Assembly: GCA_002294045.1 (NCBI GenBank)
Contig: DBEP01000074.1
Location: 19,052 to 83,051, forward strand
Source: Lachnoclostridium sp. UBA903
GTDB taxonomy: Bacteria; Bacillota; Clostridia; Lachnospirales; Lachnospiraceae
Direction of reading: 5' to 3'
Length of the DNA: 64,000 bases
The notes under the pieces were generated by a model. That model ran no database searches and was not told the DNA's origin. It was given only the letters and a program-made list of their open reading frames with translations. A program made the translations under genes and the position numbers. This document shows positions 16,298 through 26,095 of this stretch, piece after piece. Each line of letters opens with the position of its first letter. The first letter of the stretch is position 1.

Positions 16298-17329
16298 ATG
16301 AATAACTTATCCTACGGCGGAATTGTTACAAAGATAAAAGCAATGGAAGCCGGCTTAATCAGTAATGAGGAATATCAGACCATTGCCGAATTGGAATCAA
16401 CCGCAGATTTTATAGCTTTTCTTAAGAACCGGCCCGCATATAATAAAATATTTAATAATTATGATGAACACAAAATACACAGAGGACAGGCAGAACGGGT
16501 TTTTATCAACAGCTTATATCTGGACTTTTCTAAAATATATGAGTTTGCCAATCTCGCTCAAAGAAAATATCTGGATTTACTGTTTTTCCGTTATGAGGTA
16601 AATATTCTGAAGTCCTGCCTTCAAATGGTTTATACTAACACCGATGGTTATGACTTAGGCCTGTTTACCTCATTTTTTAACCGGCATTCCGAAATTAACG
16701 TAACTGCACTGGCCGGTTCCTGCTCCATGGAAGAATATATCCATAACCTGAAGGATACTCAATATTACACTCTTTTCAGTAATTTACAGAATACCGCGGC
16801 TACGTCTCCTTTTGATTACCAAATGCAGCTGGATATATATTATTTCAAGAAATCCTGGCGTTTAAAAGATAAGCTTTTAAACGGTGATAATTTAAAAACC
16901 ATAACTCATTGTTTTGGATCCGAAATCGACCTGCTTAACATTCTGTGGCTGTACCGCTCAAAGAGATTTTTTTCCCTGCGTCCTGCCGACTCATATGGCT
17001 ATGTCATACCCTTAACTTATAAACTTACCAGGGGAAAACTGATGCAGCTTATGGAAACAATCACCACGGAGGAATTTATTTCTGTTATCAAAACAACTTA
17101 TTATAAAAAATTAAGTCCCTCCCTGGAAGATGGTTCTGTCGAAACAGCCTGCCAGAAACTTTTGGCAAAACTATATAAAGATAATCTGTCCCGGTTTCCG
17201 GCTTCCATGTCACCGGTGAATTATTATCTTTTTTATAAACAAAATGAAATCCGCCGGCTGACCACCGCTCTGGAATGTATACGTTACAAGCTGGGCCCCC
17301 AGGATACCTTAAAATATGTTATGCCATAA
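16298..17329 (+). CDS. ntpC: V-type ATP synthase subunit C (NtpC, d-like)
   Basis: 343 residues of the V-ATPase d/AC39 family, the socket joining the central shaft to the membrane rotor ring. The family start SYGGIVTKIKAMEAGLISNEEY and the repeated helical units (FFRYEVNILK, YFKKSWRLKDKL) are recognisable. AAGGAGG precedes the ATG by 8 bases. It is placed before subunit I here, whereas many clostridial and enterococcal operons have C after E. Confidence 0.88.
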   Translation: MNNLSYGGIVTKIKAMEAGLISNEEYQTIAELESTADFIAFLKNRPAYNKIFNNYDEHKIHRGQAERVFINSLYLDFSKIYEFANLAQRKYLDLLFFRYEVNILKSCLQMVYTNTDGYDLGLFTSFFNRHSEINVTALAGSCSMEEYIHNLKDTQYYTLFSNLQNTAATSPFDYQMQLDIYYFKKSWRLKDKLLNGDNLKTITHCFGSEIDLLNILWLYRSKRFFSLRPADSYGYVIPLTYKLTRGKLMQLMETITTEEFISVIKTTYYKKLSPSLEDGSVETACQKLLAKLYKDNLSRFPASMSPVNYYLFYKQNEIRRLTTALECIRYKLGPQDTLKYVMP

Positions 17330-17349
17330 ACGGGATTAAAGGTGATTTT

Positions 17350-19251
17350 ATGATTGAAAAAATGAAGTTTTTAAGTATAACCGGTCCTAAAAGTGATTTT
17401 GACCGTGTTGTAAATGTATATTTGAACAAATATGAAATACATCTGGAAAATGCCTTATCGGAGCTCCGATCCGTTCATGACCTCAAACCCTTTATTGAGA
17501 TCAATCCTTATAAAGAAGTACTGGCAAAAGCGGAAGAGCTTCTGGAAAAGCTGGATAATAAAGCACCCGCTGCAAAAAGCGATATGACTCCCCGGAAAGC
17601 TTCTGAAATTATCATTAACCTTACAGCGGAACTGGAAACTTTGGATGCAAGGAAAAAGGACTTAAAAGAAAAAAGAGATCACTTAAGGGATCTGATGACC
17701 AAAATCCAGCCTTTTAGGCATCTGGATTATGAGGTTAATAAAATATTGAATTTTAAATTCACAAAATTTCGCTTTGGAAGAATTTCCCATGAATACTTCA
17801 ATAAATTCTCCAAGTATGTATATGAGAACTTAACTACCCTGTTTTTAGAATGTGACAGAGACGCGGAATACGTCTGGGGGGTATATTTTGTACCTGCCGC
17901 TTATTCCGTAAAAATAGATGCCATCTATTCCTCCCTCCATTTTGAAAGGACCTATCTTCCTGCCGAATATGAAGGAACTCCGGAAGATGCCTATAAATTA
18001 ATTAACAAAAAGCTTGATAAAGTGTTAAATCAATTAAAAGAAGTTGCCGCACTGGAAAAGGAAAAATTAATTACCCGCTCGGATGAAATTCTCCTTGCCC
18101 ATGAGACTTTAAGTACTTTTTCCAGAAATTTTGATGTCCGTAAATTGGCGGCCTGCACCAAATCTTCCGACAGCGAATTATTTTATTTCATACTGTGCGG
18201 CTGGATGACGGAGGATAATACAAAAGCATTCTTAAAAGATATCGAAGAAGATCCCAATGTCTATTGTCTGTCGGACGATGAGCATGGGGACCTGACTACA
18301 AAGCCGCCCACAAAACTTAAGAATTTCCGGTTGTTCAAGCCTTTTGAAATGTTCGTTAAAATGTATGGCTTACCGGCATACAACGAAATTGATCCCACCT
18401 CCTTTGTTGCCATCACATATTCCCTGTTGTTTGGTATCATGTTCGGCGATGTGGGCCAGGGGTTATGTCTGGTAATCGGAGGTACTTTACTGTACAAACT
18501 CAAGAAAATGAGCCTGGCGGCCATAATTGCCACGGCAGGTGTATTTTCCACCATTATGGGATTTCTATACGGCAGCCTCTTTGGTTTTGAAGATATCATA
18601 CCCCACCTTTGGCTCAAGCCTATGGATAATGTGATGACAATCCTTTTGACTGCCGTGGGATTCGGTGCCGTATTAATTCTTGTTTCCATGATTTTAAATA
18701 TCATAAACGGAATTAAGGCAAGGGATGCCGAAAAGATATTTTTTGATACCAACGGGATTGCGGGACTTGTATTTTACGGCGCTGCAATCGTCTGTGTCCT
18801 TTTAGTATCCTCAGGCAAAGCCCTGCCGGCAGCCGTTATATTAATCTTGTTTTTTGCGGTTCCCTTATTAATCATATTTTTCAGGGAACCCCTGGCCCAT
18901 TTTGTAGAAAAGAAAACAAAAATATTTCCGGATAATAAAGGTATGTTCTTTTTGGAATCCTTTTTTGAATTATTGGAAATATTATTAAGCTATATAACAA
19001 ACTCCATTTCTTTCCTGCGTGTGGGAGCCTTTGCCTTAAGCCACGCAGCAATGATGGGTGTGGTAATGCTGCTGGCCAATGTGGAATCCGCCAATCCCAA
19101 TATTTTTATATTAATATTGGGCAATGCTTTTGTAGCCGGCATGGAGGGTCTTATAGTAGGAATTCAGGTGCTCCGCCTGGAGTATTACGAAATGTTCAGC
19201 CGTTTCTATAAAGGAACCGGCAAGGTATTTAAACCATATAAGAATAAATAA
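17350..19251 (+). CDS. ntpI: V-type ATP synthase subunit I (NtpI, a-like)
   Basis: 633 residues. The N-terminal cytoplasmic half (1-340, starting MIEKMKFLSITGP) has long coiled coils that bind the peripheral stalks. The C-terminal half carries about seven membrane helices, including SLLFGIMFGDVGQGL and NSISFLRVGAFALSHAAM, whose arginine faces the rotor carboxylate during ion transfer. An open frame reaches back to 17275 within subunit C, but the ATG at 17350 with AAAGGTGATTTT upstream gives the family start. Confidence 0.93.
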   Translation: MIEKMKFLSITGPKSDFDRVVNVYLNKYEIHLENALSELRSVHDLKPFIEINPYKEVLAKAEELLEKLDNKAPAAKSDMTPRKASEIIINLTAELETLDARKKDLKEKRDHLRDLMTKIQPFRHLDYEVNKILNFKFTKFRFGRISHEYFNKFSKYVYENLTTLFLECDRDAEYVWGVYFVPAAYSVKIDAIYSSLHFERTYLPAEYEGTPEDAYKLINKKLDKVLNQLKEVAALEKEKLITRSDEILLAHETLSTFSRNFDVRKLAACTKSSDSELFYFILCGWMTEDNTKAFLKDIEEDPNVYCLSDDEHGDLTTKPPTKLKNFRLFKPFEMFVKMYGLPAYNEIDPTSFVAITYSLLFGIMFGDVGQGLCLVIGGTLLYKLKKMSLAAIIATAGVFSTIMGFLYGSLFGFEDIIPHLWLKPMDNVMTILLTAVGFGAVLILVSMILNIINGIKARDAEKIFFDTNGIAGLVFYGAAIVCVLLVSSGKALPAAVILILFFAVPLLIIFFREPLAHFVEKKTKIFPDNKGMFFLESFFELLEILLSYITNSISFLRVGAFALSHAAMMGVVMLLANVESANPNIFILILGNAFVAGMEGLIVGIQVLRLEYYEMFSRFYKGTGKVFKPYKNK

Positions 19252-19301
19252 TATAACTGTATTATTACAAAAGAAATATCATCTAATAGGAGGAACTTAT
19301 T

Positions 19302-19721
19302 ATGACAATAAAAATTATTTTAGTAGCAGCATTGATTTTAAGCATAATTATTCCATTCGGAGCATTTTTAGCGGGTGAAAAGAAGAAGGGCAATTTGAAA
19401 GCAACTCTGGTTTACAATGCATTCTTTTTCTTCAGTATTTTGATTGTTGCGGATATTTTATTATTCAGCGGACAGGTTTCCGCCGCCGGTACAGAAAATA
19501 TTACCGGTGCTTCATCCGATGGCCTGAGATATATCGCGGCTGCCCTTTCCACCGGCTTGTCCTGTATCGGCGGCGGAATCGCTGTTGCCTCTGCCGCGTC
19601 TGCCGCTTTAGGGGCAATGAGCGAAGACTCCAGCATTATGGGTAAAGCCCTGATATTTGTAGCACTTGCCGAGGGTATTGCTCTGTACGGATTAATTGTT
19701 TCCTTCTCAATCTTAGGTTAA
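19302..19721 (+). CDS. ntpK: V-type ATP synthase subunit K (proteolipid ring, NtpK)
   Basis: 139 residues with four predicted membrane helices. The C-terminal hairpin carries the ion-binding glutamate in FVALAEGIALYGL and the glycine/alanine-rich partner helix GLSCIGGGIAVASAASAALGA. The N-terminal pair (1-25 and about 33-57) is not a clear copy of that hairpin and has no ion-site carboxylate. I do not see the glutamine pattern known for sodium-binding rotors, so H+ versus Na+ is left open. AGGAGG precedes the ATG. Confidence 0.9.
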   Translation: MTIKIILVAALILSIIIPFGAFLAGEKKKGNLKATLVYNAFFFFSILIVADILLFSGQVSAAGTENITGASSDGLRYIAAALSTGLSCIGGGIAVASAASAALGAMSEDSSIMGKALIFVALAEGIALYGLIVSFSILG

Positions 19722-19750
19722 AAAAGCCCGGTATGAAAGGAGGTAATTCC

Positions 19751-20059
19751 ATGCGTATGTTTCTGATCAGCGATAATGTTGATACCTATACCGGAATGCG
19801 GCTTGCCGGCGTGGACGGTGTAGTCATACACTCAAAGGAGCATTTAAAGCAGCAGCTTGATAAGACAATCGCCGATAAAACCATTGGCGTTATATTAATT
19901 ACGGAAAAGCTCAGTTCCGAATTCCCTGATATTATCAATGACGTGAAATTAAACCGGAAGCTGCCATTGATTGTGGAAATACCTGACCGCCACGGAACCG
20001 GGCGCAAACCCGACTTCATTACCTCATATGTCAATGAAGCCATCGGCATAAAAATATAA
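19751..20059 (+). CDS. ntpG: V-type ATP synthase subunit F (NtpG)
   Basis: 102 residues of the Rossmann-like subunit F that sits on the central shaft. It shows the expected start MRMFLISDNVDTYTGMRLAGV, the GVILITEKL strand and the end LPLIVEIPDRHG. The ATG at 19751 follows AAAGGAGGTAATTCC with ideal spacing; six upstream codons belong to the ribosome site. It lies between K and E. Confidence 0.9.
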   Translation: MRMFLISDNVDTYTGMRLAGVDGVVIHSKEHLKQQLDKTIADKTIGVILITEKLSSEFPDIINDVKLNRKLPLIVEIPDRHGTGRKPDFITSYVNEAIGIKI

Positions 20060-20075
20060 AGCGGAGGTTTTTCTT

Positions 20076-20642
20076 ATGACCTTAGATGAAAAATTGGACC
20101 AATTTTATCATGCGGCTATCGAAAGCGCTACCAGCCAGAATGTCCAGATTGTGGAAGAATACCGGAAATCTCTTCAGATTATCTATGAAGACCATAAAAA
20201 TGAATCTTTGAGAAAAGCAGATATCGCTTTCCATTCGGAATCAGAAAAGCTGCTTCGGGAAAAGAATCGGAAGCTTTCCGAACAAGCCATTAGATTAAAA
20301 AGTAAGATTTGCGATAAATCCACGAAATTAACGGATAAATTGTTTCAGGAAGTTTTGGACAGACTGACCGAATTCATGTCCGCTCCTGAATATTTTAATC
20401 TGCTGTGCAGACAGATTAGGGATGCCAGAGAGTTTGCAAAGGGAGAAGAAGTGATAATATATATTAATCCCACCGATGAGAATTTAAAAACTTCCCTGGA
20501 AAAAGACACGGGTACGGCTCTTACTGTCAGTACAAGGGATTTTATCGGCGGTACCAGAGCCGTCCTTCATGATAAAAAAATCTTAATTGATAACTCTTTT
20601 TTAACAAAACTGGAGGAAATTAAGAATTCTTTTGTTTTTTAA
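20076..20642 (+). CDS. ntpE: V-type ATP synthase subunit E (NtpE)
   Basis: 188 residues. The N-terminal half is a charged helix that would pair with the G/H subunit. The C-terminal globular domain ends in the family pattern DFIGGTRAVLHDKKILIDNSF. It is the peripheral-stalk element that holds the A3B3 head. GCGGAGG precedes the ATG by 8 bases, and the gene lies directly before subunit A. Confidence 0.85.
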   Translation: MTLDEKLDQFYHAAIESATSQNVQIVEEYRKSLQIIYEDHKNESLRKADIAFHSESEKLLREKNRKLSEQAIRLKSKICDKSTKLTDKLFQEVLDRLTEFMSAPEYFNLLCRQIRDAREFAKGEEVIIYINPTDENLKTSLEKDTGTALTVSTRDFIGGTRAVLHDKKILIDNSFLTKLEEIKNSFVF

Positions 20643-20685
20643 CAAGTTCCTTATTTGAATTTATGAAAGGGGTGTTTTCTCCATT

Positions 20686-22452
20686 ATGAATATTACTGGA
20701 AGAATTTACGGCATTAACGGACCAATTGTATATGTGGCCGGGAATCAGGGTTTTAAAATGGGTGAAATGGTTCTGGTGGGAAAACAAAATCTCGTAGGTG
20801 AAGTAATCGGCCTGACAAAAAACGAAACAACCATTCAGGTATATGAGGAAACAACCGGCTTAAAGCCGGGAGAAGAAGTTACCGGGACCGGGGCGGCCAT
20901 ATCCGTTACTCTGGCCCCCGGTATCATCAGCAATATTTTTGACGGTATTGAACGTCCCTTAAAAGAAATCTCAGCCCGTTCCGGTTCCTTTATAACCAGG
21001 GGTATCAGCGTAGAATCCCTGGATACCTCTAAGCTTTGGGATGTCCACGTAACCCTTAAGGAGGGGGATGAAATCTATGGAGGAACCATTATTGCCGAGG
21101 TTCCGGAAACACGGGCAATTATCCATAAATCCATGGTTCCGCCGTGCCTCTCGGGTATTGTTACAAAGGTGGTACCGGACGGTAAATATACAATCAATGA
21201 TCCTATCGTTACAATAAAAGACGCCTCCGGCCAGGAAAAGATTCTTACCCTGACCCAAAAGTGGCCGATCCGCATACCGAGGCCGGCTAATAAACGTTTT
21301 GCTTCCGATCGTCCCTTAATTACGGGACAGCGTATCCTGGATACCCTGTTTCCTATTGCCAAAGGCGGCACCGCGGCAATACCGGGAGGTTTCGGAACGG
21401 GAAAAACCATGACCCAGCACCAATTGGCCAAATGGTCCGACGCAGACATTATCGTATATATCGGCTGCGGTGAGAGGGGCAATGAGATGACGGAGGTATT
21501 GGAAGATTTTCAGAAGTTAGTTGACCCCAAATCCGGAAATCCGCTTCTTGACCGGACCACTCTCATTGCCAATACATCAAACATGCCCGTTGCGGCACGG
21601 GAAGCCAGCATTTATACCGGAATTACTTTAGCGGAATATTACCGGGATATGGGGTACCATGTAGCCATTATGGCTGATTCAACCTCCCGTTGGGCAGAGG
21701 CCCTGCGTGAATTATCCGGCCGGCTGGAAGAGATGCCTGCGGAAGAGGGATTTCCGGCTTATCTGGCCTCCAGATTATCCGGCTTTTATGAAAGGGCCGG
21801 TTTTATGGAGAATTTAAACGGTACGGATGGCAGCGTATCCATCATAGGTGCCGTATCTCCCCAGGGCGGGGACTTTTCGGAACCCGTAACCCAGAATACC
21901 AAGCGTTTTGTCCGCTGCTTCTGGGCACTTGATAAATCTCTGGCTTATGCCAGACATTTTCCTGCCATACAGTGGCTCACCAGTTACAGCGAGTATCTAT
22001 CGGACCTAGCTCCCTGGTATATGGCAAACGTAGGAATTGATTTTGTGGACTGCCGGAACCAGATTCTAAGCATTTTAACACAGGAAAGCCAGCTGAATGA
22101 AATCGTTAAGTTAATCGGCGGCGATGTTCTTCCCGATGACCAGAAATTGATACTGGAAATAGCAAGGGTAATCCGCCTTGGATTTGTGCAGCAGAATGCG
22201 TATCACCCGTCCGATACGTTCGTACCCTTAATAAAGCAGCTTAAGATGATGCGGACCATACTGTATCTGAATACCAAAGCCAAGCAGTTAATTGCCATGA
22301 ACATGCCCATGTCCGTATTAAAACAGGAAGATATTTTTGAAAAAATTATTTCCATTAAATATGATGTGGCAAACGATGAACTCGATAAATTTGACGCTTA
22401 TATGACTATGATTGATGGTTTCTATAATCAGGTCCTGGCTAAAAATGCATAA
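20686..22452 (+). CDS. ntpA: V-type ATP synthase catalytic subunit A (NtpA)
   Basis: 588 residues, normal for the family. The P-loop is GGFGTGKTMTQHQ, followed by YIGCGERGNEMTEVL, the catalytic region DSTSRWAEALRELSGRLEEMPAEEG and the A-subunit-specific non-homologous insert (about 110-190). It hydrolyses or makes ATP in the A3B3 head. A GAAAGGGG ribosome site lies upstream of the ATG. The gap to subunit B is 14 bases. Confidence 0.97.
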   Translation: MNITGRIYGINGPIVYVAGNQGFKMGEMVLVGKQNLVGEVIGLTKNETTIQVYEETTGLKPGEEVTGTGAAISVTLAPGIISNIFDGIERPLKEISARSGSFITRGISVESLDTSKLWDVHVTLKEGDEIYGGTIIAEVPETRAIIHKSMVPPCLSGIVTKVVPDGKYTINDPIVTIKDASGQEKILTLTQKWPIRIPRPANKRFASDRPLITGQRILDTLFPIAKGGTAAIPGGFGTGKTMTQHQLAKWSDADIIVYIGCGERGNEMTEVLEDFQKLVDPKSGNPLLDRTTLIANTSNMPVAAREASIYTGITLAEYYRDMGYHVAIMADSTSRWAEALRELSGRLEEMPAEEGFPAYLASRLSGFYERAGFMENLNGTDGSVSIIGAVSPQGGDFSEPVTQNTKRFVRCFWALDKSLAYARHFPAIQWLTSYSEYLSDLAPWYMANVGIDFVDCRNQILSILTQESQLNEIVKLIGGDVLPDDQKLILEIARVIRLGFVQQNAYHPSDTFVPLIKQLKMMRTILYLNTKAKQLIAMNMPMSVLKQEDIFEKIISIKYDVANDELDKFDAYMTMIDGFYNQVLAKNA

Positions 22453-22466
22453 AAAGGGGGTATCCT

Positions 22467-23861
22467 ATGTCAATTGAATATTTAGGGCTAAGCGAAATTA
22501 ACGGCCCCTTAATCGCTCTGGAAGGCATTCGGGATGCATCATACGATGAAATTGTAGAACTTTCCGTAGAAGGTAAAAGAAAGCTCGGACGTATCATTGA
22601 AGTATACGAGGATAAAGCAGTAATTCAGGTGTTTCAGGGTACGGAAGACATGTCTTTAAATAATACCCATACCAAAATGACCGGGCGGCCCATGGAAGCC
22701 TCTCTCTCCACAGACATATTAGGCCGTATATTTAACGGAGTCGGACAGCCCATTGACGGACTGGGACACATTGCCGCCGAAATAAAACGGGATGTGAACG
22801 GGCAGCCTTTAAATCCCTGTTCCCGGGAATATCCCCGTAACTATATTAAAACCGGCATTTCGACCATTGATTGTCTAACTACCTTAATCCGGGGACAGAA
22901 GCTTCCCATTTTCTCCGGCAACGGCCTGCCCCACGACCAGCTTGCGGCACAGATTGTAAAACAGGCCTCTTTAGGAGAAAACAGTGACGAAGAATTTGCC
23001 ATTGTATTTGCGGCCATGGGCGTAAAACATGATGTTGCCGATTTTTTCCGCCGTACTTTTGAAGACAGCGGTGCAAGTTCCCATGTGGTTATGTATTTAA
23101 ACCTTGCCAATGATCCGGTAGTGGAGAGGCTTATAACGCCAAAGGTAGCCTTAACTGCCGCAGAATACCTGGCTTTTGAAAAAGGAATGCATATTCTCGT
23201 CATATTAACCGATATGACTTCATTTGCGGAAGCCATGCGAGAAGTCTCTTCCTCCAAAGGCGAAATTCCCAGCAGAAAAGGATATCCGGGCTATTTATAC
23301 AGTGAGCTGGCCACCCTGTATGAGCGGGCCGGAATTGTAAAAGGCTCCAAAGGCTCCGTCACCCAGATTCCCATACTTACCATGCCAAATGATGATATTA
23401 CCCATCCCATACCTGACCTTACCGGATATATTACCGAAGGTCAAATTGTATTGGACCGGGCCCTCCATCAGAAGGCTGTTTATCCTCCCATCAGTGTACT
23501 TCCCTCCTTATCCCGCCTTATGAAAGACGGAATCGGAAAAGGCTACACCAGGGAAGATCATCAGGATTTGGCCAACCAGCTTTTTTCTTCCTACGCCCGT
23601 GTAGGAGAAGCCAGAAATTTAGCAAGCGTAATCGGCGAAGATGAATTATCTCCCGTGGATAAAAATTATCTTAAATTCGGCACGGCCATGGAACAGGAAT
23701 TCATAGCCCAGGGGCATAATGAGGACCGTACCATCCTGGACACCTTAAATAAAGGCTGGGAGCTTCTATCCATACTTCCAAGGGATGAACTGGACCGGGT
23801 GGATACCAAAATACTGGACCAATATTATCATGCAGAGGAAGAACCGGCAGAGGAAGAATAA
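22467..23861 (+). CDS. ntpB: V-type ATP synthase regulatory subunit B (NtpB)
   Basis: 464 residues. The B subunit alternates with A in the head and has no true P-loop: the equivalent region reads FSGNGLPHDQLAAQIV, as in all B subunits. Other hallmarks are the start EYLGLSEINGPLIALEG and SRKGYPGYLYSELATLYERAG. AAAGGGGG precedes the ATG. Confidence 0.97.
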   Translation: MSIEYLGLSEINGPLIALEGIRDASYDEIVELSVEGKRKLGRIIEVYEDKAVIQVFQGTEDMSLNNTHTKMTGRPMEASLSTDILGRIFNGVGQPIDGLGHIAAEIKRDVNGQPLNPCSREYPRNYIKTGISTIDCLTTLIRGQKLPIFSGNGLPHDQLAAQIVKQASLGENSDEEFAIVFAAMGVKHDVADFFRRTFEDSGASSHVVMYLNLANDPVVERLITPKVALTAAEYLAFEKGMHILVILTDMTSFAEAMREVSSSKGEIPSRKGYPGYLYSELATLYERAGIVKGSKGSVTQIPILTMPNDDITHPIPDLTGYITEGQIVLDRALHQKAVYPPISVLPSLSRLMKDGIGKGYTREDHQDLANQLFSSYARVGEARNLASVIGEDELSPVDKNYLKFGTAMEQEFIAQGHNEDRTILDTLNKGWELLSILPRDELDRVDTKILDQYYHAEEEPAEEE

Positions 23862-23884
23862 ATGTTATGTGAACGGAGGTTTAT

Positions 23885-24511
23885 ATGAATCCCAATACTT
23901 TTCCGACAAAAGGCAACCTGATACTGGCAAAAAATTCCCTGTCCCTGGCAAAACAGGGCTATGATCTGATGGATAAAAAACGTAATATTTTAATCCGGGA
24001 ATTATTGGAATTGATAGACAAAGCAAAAAACATCCAATCTGAAATTGATGTCACCTTCACATCTGCCTATCTGGCCCTCCAGCGGGCAAATATTGAAATG
24101 GGAATCCGTAATGTGGAAGACCTGAGCAGTACCGTGCCCGAAGAAAATTCCATTGTAATTAAGCAGCGCAGCATTATGGGAACGGATATTCCTTTAGTAG
24201 AATTCAATGAATCGGATAATAAGCCGACCTATTCCTTTTACGGTACAAGAATTTCCCTGGATGAAGCTGTTAACCGTTTTAAGAAGGTAAAGGAACTGAC
24301 TCTGCGTCTGGCCATGATTGAAAACTCTGCATACCGTCTGGCGACCAGTATAAAAAAGACCCAAAAGCGTGCCAACGCTCTAAAAAATATAACCATTCCG
24401 TATTACACGGAATTAGTTCACGATATCCAGAATTCTTTGGAAGAGAGGGAGCGTGAAGAATTCACAAGGCTTAAAGTTATAAAACAAAGGCGTTCTGTCT
24501 CCGGCATTTAA
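23885..24511 (+). CDS. ntpD: V-type ATP synthase subunit D (NtpD)
   Basis: 208 residues forming two long antiparallel helices, the central rotor shaft. The family start reads PTKGNLILAKNSLSLAKQGYDLMDKKRNIL and the end is REEFTRLKVIKQRR. ACGGAGG lies before the ATG. It is the last gene of the nine-gene operon. No strong terminator follows, but the next start is araR, which has its own promoter. Confidence 0.95.
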   Translation: MNPNTFPTKGNLILAKNSLSLAKQGYDLMDKKRNILIRELLELIDKAKNIQSEIDVTFTSAYLALQRANIEMGIRNVEDLSSTVPEENSIVIKQRSIMGTDIPLVEFNESDNKPTYSFYGTRISLDEAVNRFKKVKELTLRLAMIENSAYRLATSIKKTQKRANALKNITIPYYTELVHDIQNSLEEREREEFTRLKVIKQRRSVSGI

Positions 24512-24630
24512 ACTTAAAATATACACTCTCTTTCCTCCAAAATCGGCCAACCACATACGGAAGCCTCCTGCCTCCCGGGATTATTTTCTGACCCGTAACT
24601 TTGACCCGCCTTTTCCCTTGTTTATACAAG

Positions 24631-24662
24631 AACTTGTATTTACAAGTTGGTAAATTTATAGT
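24631..24662 (+). promoter_or_regulatory. araR promoter with overlapping AraR-like operator
   Basis: AACTTGTATTTACAAGTT (24631-24648) is an 8+2+8 palindrome resembling the AraR operator core. A -35 TTGTAT (24634-24639) lies within it, and a -10 TATAGT (24657-24662) follows after exactly 17 bases. The araR start is 39 bases downstream. This suggests negative autoregulation. Confidence 0.65.
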
Positions 24663-24701
24663 AAAATGATAAAAATATTACAAACAGAAAACGGGGCATT
24701 T

Positions 24702-25793
24702 ATGATTAATAATGAACTTTCCAAGCATGCTGTACTCAGCCATTGGATTAAAGAAAATATTGAAAATAATACCTTTAAGATAGGTGAAAAAATTCCATCT
24801 GAGAATGAATTGGCTTCCCGGTTTATGATAAGCCGTCAGACAGTCCGACAGGCTATCGGTACACTGGTTGCCGAGGGCATTTTGGTCAGGGAACATGGCA
24901 GCGGTACTTACGTACGGCTTCCCGGCCCCAAAGTATCCGCCGAAAAAACTATGCGGATCGGAGTTATAACCACATACCTGGATGACTACGTTTTTCCGGG
25001 TATTATCCATGGAATTGAAGAAATCTTAACGAATAACGGTTATACTCTTTCTCTCGGCATCACCCATAATAAGCCCGCCGATGAAGAAAACTGCCTGGTT
25101 CAGATATTACAAAGCGGTGTGGACGGATTGATTGTGGAGGGCACAAAATCCGCTCTTCCCAATCCGAATGAACGTTTCTATGAACAGATAGAGGAAAAAC
25201 GCATACCTATCGTTTTTATAAACGGATATTACCGGGGTTATAACGGTTCCTGCATCCTTTTGGATGATGTAAAAGCCGGAGAAATGTTAACGAATATCCT
25301 GATTGAAAACGGACATTCCTTAATTGGCGGGATATTTAAATCCGATGACCAGCAGGGCATAGGCCGGTATGAAGGGCTCCTGAAATCGGTCAAAAAAAAT
25401 AATCTGTCCGTTAATGATGACTCTATTATATGGTATACCACAGAAGATTTTAACTATTTTTTTGAAGGCCGGATGGATAAAATCATACTGGACCGCTTAA
25501 ATGGCATGACCGGAGTGGTATGCTATAATGACCTGGCTGCGGCAGCTTTGGTACGATTATTGAAAAGAAACGGTAAAGCCGTTCCGGAGGACCTTTCAGT
25601 CGTAAGCGTTGATAACTCCTTTTTGGCAAAACAAATGGTCTGCAATTTAACCTCCATTGTTTACCCTGCCAAAAAGATAGGAAGAAAAGCCGCCCAGTTA
25701 CTGCTGCAGCACATTAATCATTCAAAAAAGCCGGAACAGGTTATATTGGAACCTTATATGAAAATAAGAGATTCCGTTAAAAAATTAATTTAG
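24702..25793 (+). CDS. araR: Arabinose-responsive GntR/LacI-type repressor AraR
   Basis: 363 residues: an N-terminal GntR-type winged helix (about 1-70; IPSENELASRFMISRQTVRQAIGTLVAEGILVREHGSGTYV) joined to a LacI-type sugar-binding domain (about 80-360; IGVITTYLDDYVFPGIIHGIEE through GVVCYNDLAAAALVRLL). That chimera is characteristic of AraR, which releases its operators on binding L-arabinose. The ATG at 24702 has GGGG upstream; a longer frame from 24666 lacks a ribosome site. It sits directly before araBAD. Confidence 0.92.
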   Translation: MINNELSKHAVLSHWIKENIENNTFKIGEKIPSENELASRFMISRQTVRQAIGTLVAEGILVREHGSGTYVRLPGPKVSAEKTMRIGVITTYLDDYVFPGIIHGIEEILTNNGYTLSLGITHNKPADEENCLVQILQSGVDGLIVEGTKSALPNPNERFYEQIEEKRIPIVFINGYYRGYNGSCILLDDVKAGEMLTNILIENGHSLIGGIFKSDDQQGIGRYEGLLKSVKKNNLSVNDDSIIWYTTEDFNYFFEGRMDKIILDRLNGMTGVVCYNDLAAAALVRLLKRNGKAVPEDLSVVSVDNSFLAKQMVCNLTSIVYPAKKIGRKAAQLLLQHINHSKKPEQVILEPYMKIRDSVKKLI

Positions 25794-25927
25794 GTTAAGA
25801 TTCGGGTTCGGGCCGGGTTAACCCTCTTATACCGGCTTCTTTTAACTCTACTTGTGTGCTTACAGCTTAACACTCGGATTAATTCTGCGGGTGCTTCATA
25901 CCGTAAACATTTTATATAGGATTATAC

Positions 25928-26017
25928 TTGCTTTTTTCTATCTTTTCCTTTAAAATAAAACCATATTAACTTGTACGTACATCTTTTGCCATGCTTTTTT
26001 TTACATCGTACGTTCTG
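25928..26017 (+). promoter_or_regulatory. araBAD promoter and paired AraR-like operators
   Basis: TTGCTT (25928) and TAAAAT (25951) are separated by 17 bases. An operator-like TTGTACGTACA palindrome centred at 25976.5 lies just downstream of the -10. A second CGTACG-centred site lies at 26009.5, 33 bases (about three helical turns) away, a spacing that would suit cooperative binding. The araB start is at 26096, leaving a leader of about 125 bases. Confidence 0.6.
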
Positions 26018-26095
26018 GTCATATTAATAAGGATTTGCTTAACTCCTTACTAATATTAATATCATCAAAATTTATAAAATTAGGAGGTATTTGTA

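Noticed and set aside
25794..26095. CcpA cre site at the ara promoter
   Set aside because: I found no sequence close to the TGwAAnCGnTnwCA consensus; catabolite control cannot be claimed.
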